Assembly: GCA_964643965.1 (NCBI GenBank)
Contig: CAZXVH010000139.1
Span: forward strand, 1-11,573
Length of the DNA: 11,573 nt
Direction: 5' to 3'
Source of the DNA: GCA-2746795 sp964643965
GTDB lineage: Bacteria; Chloroflexota; Anaerolineae; Promineifilales; Promineifilaceae
Shown: one piece after another, positions 6,091 to 11,573 of the stretch
Layout: each line of letters starts with the position of its first letter
Numbering within the stretch: the first letter of the stretch is position 1
Translations under genes and position numbers: made by a program
Notes under the pieces: generated by a model
What the model was told of the DNA's origin: nothing
Database searches by the model: none
Seen by the model: only the letters and a program-made list of their open reading frames with translations

Positions 6091-7464
6091 TTATTTATCC
6101 ATTTCTTTTTGAAGGGGGAGTGTCAGGGTGAAGATGGCGCCTTTTCCGGGAGGACTGGCAGCTTGAATGGTTCCGCCATGCATTTGTACCAGGGAGCGGG
6201 CAATGGCCAAACCCAGGCCAGATTCTCCTTCGTGCGCCTGACGGGATTCGTCTACTTTGTAGAAACGGTTGAAGATTTTGGGCAAGGTGTCCGGGGGGAT
6301 GCCGGGGCCATTGTCTTGTACGGTTAATTGCAGATGGGTGGGGTCTGACTGAACGGCCGTTAACAAAATCTCCCCATTCGCTGGCGTGTAGCGCAAAGCA
6401 TTACTCACCAGGTTTCCCAATACCTGCTCCATGCGTCCCAGATCGATTTCAACTTCAGGCAAGCTTGCCTCTGCTTGAACGGTGAGGCTAATGTTTTGCC
6501 GTTCTGCTTGATGCCGATATTTGGCGGCAACCGTTTGCAGCAACTCCGATGGAGGCAGCCGCTCCAAATGTAAAGCAAGTTTCCCCGCATCTGCCAATGA
6601 GAGTGTACGCAAATCTTGCACCAGACGGCTAAGATTTTGGGCTTCATCGTGGATAATCTCGAACGTTTCGGGGTCGGGAGAGAGTACGCCATCGCGCAAA
6701 GATTCTGTGTAGCCCAAGATGATGCTCAGCGGGGTACGCAGTTCGTGGGCGATGTCAGCGGTCATTTGGCGGCGTTGTTGGCTGGCTGTGGAGAGGTCTG
6801 CGCTCATCTGGTTGAATGAGTGAGCCAGTTCCCCAATTTCATCTTTTGAATGGACATGCACCTGCCGACCTAACTCACCTTGAGCAACGGCCGTTGTGGC
6901 GCCTGTCAGCTCTTTTATGGGATTGGTAATCGTATGCGCCAACACCACACCCACCAGCAGCGCCACTACAGCCGCTACTGCAAAACTCAGCCAGATGCCT
7001 TGTGAAACACGCGCTAAAAATGTTTCTTCAGGAGAGGGCGTTTGCCCTGGACCTCTCTCAAAAGGAATTCTGACGAGATAGCCAACCGTTTCACCATTCA
7101 CTTGAATCGGCGTCCCTTGCTCTAAATCACGCTGGTTTATTTGTCGATTTGAGCGATTTTGACCACTGCCGGTAACAGGGCTGCCAGTTTCATCTACAAC
7201 TATCCACGGTAACGGCCGTTGCTCCAGTGGCAATTTGTCTCCATCCCGATAAAGCCGCATCAACACACGATTAGCGCCTTGCCACGACCCATGCTGTTCA
7301 TAATAGATCGCCAACTGATCCACCAGAGCGTTTTCATAACTGTCTGACAAAAATCGGTCGAACTGCTGTCGTGTCTGGATGCCCACAAACAGAGAGACGA
7401 GAACCGCGCCGATGACGCCGACGAAGAGAAAAGCGAGGGTGAGTTTTAAGGCTAGTGAGCGCAT
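6091..7464 (-). CDS. Membrane sensor histidine kinase (BaeS-like, HAMP-HisKA-HATPase)
   Basis: A 457-residue kinase. TM1 spans about 7-28, then an extracytoplasmic sensor domain of about 125 residues, TM2 about 157-177 and a HAMP domain to about 228. The HisKA H-box is DIAHELRTPL with phospho-accepting His240. The ATP-binding half has an N-box (NLVSNALRYTP, 351-361), G1 DNGPGIP (384-390), F-box IFNRFYKVD and G2 GLGLAIA (416-422). All residues needed for activity are present. It signals to the response regulator encoded 39 bases upstream. The closest match by eye is the BaeS-type envelope-stress class, but the ligand cannot be read from sequence. The start at 7464 has no clear Shine-Dalgarno. 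An in-frame TAA six bases upstream (7470-7468) rules out a longer N-terminus. Three AACGGCCGTT copies lie within it. Confidence 0.93.
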   Translation of the reverse strand: MRSLALKLTLAFLFVGVIGAVLVSLFVGIQTRQQFDRFLSDSYENALVDQLAIYYEQHGSWQGANRVLMRLYRDGDKLPLEQRPLPWIVVDETGSPVTGSGQNRSNRQINQRDLEQGTPIQVNGETVGYLVRIPFERGPGQTPSPEETFLARVSQGIWLSFAVAAVVALLVGVVLAHTITNPIKELTGATTAVAQGELGRQVHVHSKDEIGELAHSFNQMSADLSTASQQRRQMTADIAHELRTPLSIILGYTESLRDGVLSPDPETFEIIHDEAQNLSRLVQDLRTLSLADAGKLALHLERLPPSELLQTVAAKYRHQAERQNISLTVQAEASLPEVEIDLGRMEQVLGNLVSNALRYTPANGEILLTAVQSDPTHLQLTVQDNGPGIPPDTLPKIFNRFYKVDESRQAHEGESGLGLAIARSLVQMHGGTIQAASPPGKGAIFTLTLPLQKEMDK

Positions 7465-7503
7465 AAGTTAATTTTTAGTAGCCAGTGGGCTGTAATTCAT
7501 CAT

Positions 7504-8193
7504 TTATCTTTCTTCGTTAGCAAAGCGGTAGCCGATGCCATAAACGGTTTCCACATAACGCGGGTTACGTGGGTCTGGTTCGATTTTGGTGCGCAAGTTA
7601 CGCACATGGACATCGATGGTGCGTTCATACCCTTCAAACGCTGTTCCCTGTACCCGGTCGAGCAAATCCAGGCGAGAATAGGCACGGCCGGGCGAGGCCA
7701 TAAGGGTGGCTAAAATGTCGAATTCTGAGGGGGTGAGGTCGATGGTTTGATCGGCCACTTTTACAGAACGGCCGTTTCTATCCAGCATAATATCCGCCGC
7801 CCGCAGCACATCTACTTCCGGCGCATCTTTGCCCATCCGACGTAACACAGCCCGAATTCGAGCCGCCAAAATGCGCATACTAAACGGCTTGGCAATGTAA
7901 TCATCAGCGCCCAATTCCAAACCGAGAAATGCATCCGTCTCTTCGATTTTCGCCGTCAAAATGATGATTGGCGTTTCGCGCTCTTTTCGATGCACCCGCA
8001 TGAACTCGTAGCCATCCATCTCTGGCATCATAATATCGAGCACAATCAGGTCTGGGTTTTCATCGCGCGCCACAAACAAGGCTTCCCGCCCATCAGACGC
8101 CGTGACCACCCGATACCCTTCTTGAATCAGATATGATTTTACTAAAGTGCGTAATCGTTCGTTATCATCAACGACAAGTATGGTTTTGGACAT
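7504..8193 (-). CDS. OmpR/PhoB-family response regulator
   Basis: A 229-residue transcription regulator. The receiver domain (about 1-120) has acidic Asp9-Asp10, phospho-accepting Asp53 (VLDIMMPEMDG), Thr80 and Lys102 (AKPF). The C-terminal winged helix (about 130-227) has the usual TPSEFDILATLM, RTIDVHVRNLRTKIE and YVETVYGIGYRF stretches, so DNA binding should be intact. The start at 8193 has AGGTGA 9 bases upstream. It is followed after 39 bases by its partner kinase, and the two form a standard regulator-then-kinase operon. The genes just upstream are a lipoprotein and an ABC exporter, which are plausible targets but not shown. The palindrome AACGGCCGTT encodes NGR in the linker-side strand (RNGRSVKV). 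Confidence 0.95.
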   Translation of the reverse strand: MSKTILVVDDNERLRTLVKSYLIQEGYRVVTASDGREALFVARDENPDLIVLDIMMPEMDGYEFMRVHRKERETPIIILTAKIEETDAFLGLELGADDYIAKPFSMRILAARIRAVLRRMGKDAPEVDVLRAADIMLDRNGRSVKVADQTIDLTPSEFDILATLMASPGRAYSRLDLLDRVQGTAFEGYERTIDVHVRNLRTKIEPDPRNPRYVETVYGIGYRFANEER

Positions 8194-8244
8194 TGATTCA
8201 CATCACCTATGAGTCAAAACTTTATACAAGAGACAAAGATTTAA

Positions 8245-8301
8245 AAGGCACAAAGAAAAATCCCGTTGCAATCTCTTCCTTTCTTTGCCGCTTTGCGCCT
8301 T
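8245..8301. repeat. Weak inverted repeat in the gap before the response regulator
   Basis: AAGGCACAAAG (8245-8255) pairs with CTTTGCGCCTT (8291-8301) with one mismatch. The left arm continues as AAAAATCCC. The word order matches the elements near 4-72 and 5933-6030, and this is the most decayed of the three. It lies between the lipoprotein stop and the regulator start, in the likely promoter or leader of the two-component operon. Confidence 0.45.
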
Positions 8302-8339
8302 CATAATAATTTTCAAGATCAACAGTCTACCAGACTATT

Positions 8340-9410
8340 CTACTCGCTTCCAGAACGGCCGTTTTTACCTGTCAGTAATCCAGAAACAAACTCAGCCGGG
8401 TCCTGGCCTTGCAAGAAATCTAATTCAGTGGCAGCGGCTATCAACGTTGCCTGAACGATCTCAAGATCTCCACCGTTTTCTTCAATGATGTCGGCCAAGG
8501 TTTTGCCCTCACCCAGCGCCGCTTGCACGTTTTCTACAGTGAGGCCAGTTGTTTCGCTAACGGCCGTTATTGCTTCACCAAAGAGACCGCCACCAGAAAA
8601 ATCACCGGTCGGCGCTTCGCCTGTCTTGCCTTCTAATAAACGAACCACCGCATTGATCATCGCCAATGCCTGGAAATTAGCGCTATCGCCGCCACTCTCT
8701 GCAATGCGTTCAGCAATGCGAGTCTGTTGAGCGTTCGGATCATCACCGGGTAAACCGCCGCCAGGAGCACCACCTGGCAAGCCACCACCAAGCCCCCCAC
8801 CGGGACCGCCGCCGCGACCGCTGCCTGTGCCACCTACTGCGTTGCGATTGCCGCCAAAGACGCCCCGCATAGAAATAGTGCCCTCGGCCAACATCGCCTG
8901 GAAACTTTCATCTGTGAGTTGCATGGCGGCGATGGCTGCTACTTGATCTGCGCTCAATGTATCTTGGATTTGGTTGAGAACGGCCGTTACTTCCGCATCG
9001 GCCGCCGTCTCACTGTTTGATAAACTTTGCATTGCACGCCACAGAGGCAGCAGTTCAGCCGCCAACGTCTTATCTACCGCATCATCACCATTTTCCAACT
9101 GCAAAATACCAATCGCCAACTGCGACTGTACCGGCAGCGCATCGCTATAATCTTCACTCAAACGGAGAGAATCGTTCACCTGAACAACATTGCTAACAGT
9201 ACTCGCTTCACCTGATTCATTAGCTTCACTTGATTCACTCGCCACGGTTGGTTCAGTTGCCCCACCGCCAACGGCCGTTTCTCCGCCGCCAACGGCCGTT
9301 TCTCCGCCGCCAACGGCAGTTTCTCCGCCGCCAACGGCCGTTTCTTTGCCGCCACACGCCGTCAAAATCAACGCAAACATCAAACCTAAAACAATCAAAA
9401 TCTTATTCAT
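8340..9410 (-). CDS. Gly-rich lipoprotein with tandem GGGETAV repeat
   Basis: A 356-residue secreted lipoprotein. The signal peptide MNKILIVLGLMFALILTAC has an LTAC lipobox, so Cys19 should be lipidated. Four tandem heptads (GGKETAV, then three GGGETAV, about 20-47) and an acidic Ser/Glu linker follow. Next is a helical domain (about 80-190) with LLPLWRAMQSL, LNQIQDTLSADQVAAIAAMQLTDE, then a Gly/Pro-rich hinge (about 193-224). The C-terminal helical part has GLTVENVQAALGEGKTLADIIEENGGD, a pattern common in uncharacterised helical envelope proteins. A good AAGGTG site lies 5 bases before the ATG at 9410. Just upstream is the exporter permease, so it may be an accessory or substrate of that exporter. 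I cannot name a family. A CpxP/Spy-type periplasmic sensor was considered but the LTxxQ motifs are not convincing. It holds six exact palindromes, the most of any gene here. Confidence 0.85.
   Translation of the reverse strand: MNKILIVLGLMFALILTACGGKETAVGGGETAVGGGETAVGGGETAVGGGATEPTVASESSEANESGEASTVSNVVQVNDSLRLSEDYSDALPVQSQLAIGILQLENGDDAVDKTLAAELLPLWRAMQSLSNSETAADAEVTAVLNQIQDTLSADQVAAIAAMQLTDESFQAMLAEGTISMRGVFGGNRNAVGGTGSGRGGGPGGGLGGGLPGGAPGGGLPGDDPNAQQTRIAERIAESGGDSANFQALAMINAVVRLLEGKTGEAPTGDFSGGGLFGEAITAVSETTGLTVENVQAALGEGKTLADIIEENGGDLEIVQATLIAAATELDFLQGQDPAEFVSGLLTGKNGRSGSE
9265..9354. repeat. Four-unit 21-bp tandem repeat built on AACGGCCGTT
   Basis: AACGGCCGTT starts at 9270, 9291 and 9333, with a one-base variant AACGGCAGTT at 9312, so the period is exactly 21 bases. 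Each unit encodes one GGGETAV heptad of the lipoprotein. The flanking CCGCC-type sequence is repeated as well. Confidence 0.9.
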
Positions 9411-9428
9411 CTCTTCACCTTAACTCCC

Positions 9429-9447
9429 AAAGACTATAAAAGTCTTT
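9429..9447. other. Small hairpin upstream of the lipoprotein gene
   Basis: AAAGACT (9429-9435) and AGTCTTT (9441-9447) pair perfectly around a 5-base loop. It sits 8 bases before the ribosome-binding site of the lipoprotein gene, in the 88-base gap after the permease. It may affect translation or mRNA stability. No T-run follows on the minus strand. Confidence 0.4.
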
Positions 9448-9498
9448 TCTATAATATTAACTTTTACCAGTTTGTTTTTAGACTGTTGTAGCCTGTAT

Positions 9499-10875
9499 TT
9501 ATTCATGTCTCAATGCTTCAATCGGATCCAACTGCGCCGCTTTATTGGCAGGGAAAAAGCCAAACACAATACCCACTGCCGCCGCTGACCCAAACGCCAA
9601 CAAAATAGAACTGGGGACAATCACCGTGCGCATATCGCTCGTGGCGCCAAACAGATACGCGCCGCCAACGCCCAAGACCACGCCAATCAAACCACCGACC
9701 AGACTCAGCATCACCGCTTCGGTCAGGAATTGTAGACGGATGTCGTTGGGCGTGGCGCCTACCGATTGGCGGATACCGATTTCGCGGGTGCGTTCGGTGA
9801 CGCTCACCAACATGATGTTCATGATGCCAATACCACCCACGACCAGCGACACACCCGCCACCCATGCCAGCAAACTACGGAAGGCGGCCGTGGTGGCGCC
9901 CTGCGTATCGATGATGTCTTGCTGCGTTTGGATGGTGAAGGGCAGTTCTTCGACGGTGATATTTTTGCTTGCCGCCAGCTTCACTTCAATTTGTTGAATC
10001 ACCCTATCCATATCCGCTTCTTCGGCGATTTGCACATAGATGAGGCGAATACGGTCGCCAGCAAATTGTCGAAACTGGGATGGTACAAATTTATCGAAGA
10101 CCAATTGAATGGGGACGTACAGTTGCGCGTCAAAATTGGTGTTGCCCACCACCCCTTTGGGTTTTGCCACTCCAATGACGGTTAACTTGGTCGTGCCCAC
10201 GGTGATAGATTGGCCAATGGCTGTTTGTTCGCCGAACAAATCTGTCGCTAAATCAGCGCCTAGCACAGCCACTTTAGCGCTCCGCTCCGCTTCTGTTTCG
10301 TTGAAATAACGGCCGTTTTCCACCACCACATCCCTCACGTCAGGAAAAGCCACCGTCGTGCCTACCAACGGCACATCCGTCAGGTTCACCCCATCGGCTT
10401 TGACTGTTTGCGTGGTAGATTGGTCAACGGCCGTTCCCGTCACTCCCACCACGCTTTCCACAATCGCCACATCATCAAACACCAGCGTCGGGCCAGAATT
10501 GCCGCTACCCGGCCCGCCACCTCGACCAAAACTGGCCTGGATAAAAGCCAGGTTGGAGCCCAATCCTTGAATCTGGTCGGAAATCTGCGCTTCTGTACCA
10601 GCGCTGATGGCGATCATAATAATCACCGCCGCCACGCCGATAATCACGCCCAACATCGTCAGCAGGGAGCGCACTTTGTTGCGCACCACACCTTCCCATG
10701 AAATCCTTAGAATTTCTATGGGGCTGATGATGCCGCCTATATCAGTCACGGTCACGGTCGCTGAGCTTGTCGAAGCATCGGTTACTGAGCTTGTCGAAGC
10801 AGAGCTTGTCGAAGCGTCGGTTGCTGAGCTTGTCGAAGCAGAGCTTGTCGAAGTGTCTTGTTCAACAGCCGCCAT
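9499..10875 (-). CDS. MacB/FtsX-type ABC transporter permease with repeat-built N-terminus
   Basis: A 458-residue permease. TM1 is about 71-92 (LLTMLGVIIGVAAVIIMIAIS), then a large extracytoplasmic MacB-type core domain (about 93-330), and three C-terminal spans (about 334-356, 386-409, 420-441). The ERTREIGIRQSVGATPNDI coupling segment and the PANKAAQLDPIEALRHE end are diagnostic for the family. With the ATPase it should form an exporter that works mechanically across the membrane; the cargo is unknown. Family members usually start shortly before the ISPIEILRISWEGVVRNK stretch (about 50). Here the first 45 residues are mostly STSSA repeats encoded by five copies of a dispersed DNA repeat. 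The start at 10875 is supported by GGGAGG 8 bases upstream. It lies 2 bases after the ATPase stop. Two AACGGCCGTT copies are present. Confidence 0.93.
   Translation of the reverse strand: MAAVEQDTSTSSASTSSATDASTSSASTSSVTDASTSSATVTVTDIGGIISPIEILRISWEGVVRNKVRSLLTMLGVIIGVAAVIIMIAISAGTEAQISDQIQGLGSNLAFIQASFGRGGGPGSGNSGPTLVFDDVAIVESVVGVTGTAVDQSTTQTVKADGVNLTDVPLVGTTVAFPDVRDVVVENGRYFNETEAERSAKVAVLGADLATDLFGEQTAIGQSITVGTTKLTVIGVAKPKGVVGNTNFDAQLYVPIQLVFDKFVPSQFRQFAGDRIRLIYVQIAEEADMDRVIQQIEVKLAASKNITVEELPFTIQTQQDIIDTQGATTAAFRSLLAWVAGVSLVVGGIGIMNIMLVSVTERTREIGIRQSVGATPNDIRLQFLTEAVMLSLVGGLIGVVLGVGGAYLFGATSDMRTVIVPSSILLAFGSAAAVGIVFGFFPANKAAQLDPIEALRHE
10763..10853. repeat. Five in-frame copies of GAGCTTGTCGAAG in the permease N-terminus
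   Basis: Exact 13-bp copies lie at 10763-10775, 10787-10799, 10802-10814, 10826-10838 and 10841-10853. Offsets are 24, 15, 24 and 15 bases, so a 39-base unit is repeated and the reading frame is kept. On the coding strand each copy reads as Ser-Thr-Ser-Ser. The same core is found in the intergenic hairpin at 1625-1653. Confidence 0.95.
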
Positions 10876-10877
10876 GA

Positions 10878-11570
10878 TTATGACCTCCCATCCGAAGAAA
10901 CTTTGCCGTCATAGAGTGTAATGGTACGCTCTGTCTCATCGGCGATTTCCGATTCATGAGTCACCATGACGATAGTGCGCCCACGACTATGCAACTCGTG
11001 GAACAGTTCCATGATTTCCAGCCCTGTTTTACTGTCCAGGTTGCCCGTCGGTTCATCAGCCATGAGCAAGACGGGGTCGTTGACCAAGGCGCGTGCTACC
11101 GCCACCCGCTGTCGTTGCCCCCCAGACAGTTCGTTCGGCTCATGATGAGCACGGTCGGCCAGCCCCACAGATTCCAGCGCCGCCATCGCCTTCTCTTCCC
11201 GCTCTTTGGGCGACAAGGTCTCGTGTCGTTTGTAGACCAGGGGCAGCATCACATTGCGCAAGGCAGTGGTGCGCGAGAGCAAGTTGAACGATTGGAAGAT
11301 AAAGCCCAGCCGCCGATTGCGAATGGCTGCCAACTGCACTTTATTTAACCCGCTCACATCTTCGCCAGCTAAAATGTAACGGCCGTTTGTCGGCCGGTCT
11401 AAACAGCCCAAAATATTCATCAGTGTGCTTTTGCCAGAGCCAGATGGCCCCATGATGGCCACAAATTCGCCTTCATCAATGCGCACATCCACCCCGTCTA
11501 GCGCCGCTACCTGGATGTCGCCCATGCCATATACTTTTTGTAGATCGTGTGTTTGGATAATTGGTTGCAT
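10878..11570 (-). CDS. MacB/LolD-type ABC transporter ATPase
   Basis: A 230-residue ATPase that powers the adjacent permease. Walker A is GPSGSGKST (41-49), the Q-loop glutamine is Gln93 (FQSFNLL), the signature is LSGGQRQRVAVARAL (148-162), Walker B is VLLMADEPTGNLD with catalytic Glu173, and the H-loop is His205 (THE). The SFNLLSRTTALRNVMLPLVY stretch is characteristic of the MacB/LolD/FtsE branch. Length is usual for the family, so the gene is probably complete, though only three bases remain upstream of the ATG at 11570 and the ribosome-binding site is outside the window. A MacA-type adaptor would be expected just upstream but cannot be seen. One AACGGCCGTT copy encodes NGR (62-64). Confidence 0.95.
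   Translation of the reverse strand: MQPIIQTHDLQKVYGMGDIQVAALDGVDVRIDEGEFVAIMGPSGSGKSTLMNILGCLDRPTNGRYILAGEDVSGLNKVQLAAIRNRRLGFIFQSFNLLSRTTALRNVMLPLVYKRHETLSPKEREEKAMAALESVGLADRAHHEPNELSGGQRQRVAVARALVNDPVLLMADEPTGNLDSKTGLEIMELFHELHSRGRTIVMVTHESEIADETERTITLYDGKVSSDGRS
10884..10889 (-). promoter_or_regulatory. Strong ribosome-binding site for the permease
   Basis: GGGAGG lies 8 bases before the ATG at 10875 and inside the last codons of the ATPase gene. It fixes the start upstream of the repeat-coded region, so the STSSA tail is very likely translated. Confidence 0.75.
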
Positions 11571-11573
11571 GAT

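Larger units (their letters stand above)
695..11387. repeat. Highly iterated palindrome AACGGCCGTT (20 exact copies)
   Basis: Exact copies start at 695, 898, 1424, 2258, 2540, 3067, 3373, 6352, 6886, 7211, 7767, 8354, 8559, 8979, 9270, 9291, 9333, 10308, 10426 and 11378. One-change variants are at 2995, 3993 and 9312. All lie inside genes and none in the intergenic gaps. The flanking bases vary, so the conserved unit is just these ten bases. Counts by gene: mannosyltransferase 3, SDR 2, selB 2, coiled coil 0, kinase 3, regulator 1, lipoprotein 6, permease 2, ATPase 1. By chance about 0.01 copies would be expected in this length. Confidence 0.95.

Noticed and set aside
7468..7503. Eleven-codon ORF (ATG at 7503) between regulator and kinase, as a leader peptide
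   Set aside because: It has no composition suggesting attenuation and could easily occur by chance. It is useful only because its in-frame TAA shows the kinase cannot start earlier than 7464.
9190..9423. Plus-strand ORF with repeated PPPTAVS opposite the lipoprotein tandem repeat
   Set aside because: It is the mirror reading of the 21-bp repeat. The palindrome gives TAV on both strands, so the regular peptide is expected without any gene. The minus-strand frame has a signal peptide, a lipobox and a ribosome-binding site.
9429..9447. Intrinsic terminator after the permease
   Set aside because: The hairpin has 7 A/T-rich pairs and is followed on the minus strand by GGGAG and not a T-run. It lies next to the ribosome-binding site of the lipoprotein gene.
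10763..10853. CRISPR-like array
   Set aside because: The repeats are only 13 bases and the gaps between them 2 to 11 bases, with the reading frame kept. There are no spacers and no cas genes.
10607..10921. Plus-strand ORF with ELVEA repeats opposite the permease N-terminus
   Set aside because: It is the antisense reading of the GAGCTTGTCGAAG copies. The minus-strand frame is a clear FtsX-type permease with a strong ribosome-binding site.

Overview
The window is a gene-dense stretch of a bacterial chromosome of moderate G+C in which every gene I can support lies on the minus strand. No 16S or other taxonomic marker is present. The gene styles (SelB, a MacB-type exporter with a Gly-rich lipoprotein, a PIG-V-like mannosyltransferase) and the intergenic repeat phrases make me think of Chloroflexota, perhaps Anaerolineae or a relative. 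That is an impression from gene style, not a proof.

Reading in the direction of transcription (right to left): (1) 11570-9499, a MacB/LolD-type ABC ATPase and its FtsX-fold permease, two bases apart. (2) 9410-8340, a lipoprotein with a tandem GGGETAV repeat, a Gly-rich linker and a helical C-terminal domain. (3) 8193-6091, an OmpR-type response regulator and its BaeS-like sensor kinase. (4) 5862-1778, a tight three-gene run of a soluble Trp-containing coiled-coil protein, the selenocysteine elongation factor SelB, and an SDR-type GDP-sugar reductase, with gaps of only 6 and 8 bases. (5) 1548-242, a possible 37-residue ORF that overlaps by ATGA the start of a PIG-V-like GT-C mannosyltransferase. 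The exporter, lipoprotein and two-component genes look like one envelope-related neighbourhood. The GDP-sugar reductase and the mannosyltransferase are probably glycan functions. SelB has no selA, selD or tRNA-Sec beside it here.

The most striking signal is not a gene. The perfect 10-bp palindrome AACGGCCGTT occurs 20 times (about one per 580 bases; about 0.01 expected by chance), always inside coding sequence and read mostly as Thr-Ala-Val or Asn-Gly-Arg. It resembles the HIP1 palindrome of cyanobacteria in behaviour but has a different sequence. In the lipoprotein it has become the core of a 21-bp tandem repeat.

Other repeat families are: a dispersed GAGCTTGTCGAAG element, with one intergenic copy in a hairpin and five in-frame copies building the N-terminus of the permease; three related imperfect inverted repeats in intergenic gaps (near 4-72, 5933-6030 and 8245-8301); and a nested GC-rich palindrome at 187-236 just after the last gene. 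No tRNA, rRNA, transposase or CRISPR array was seen.
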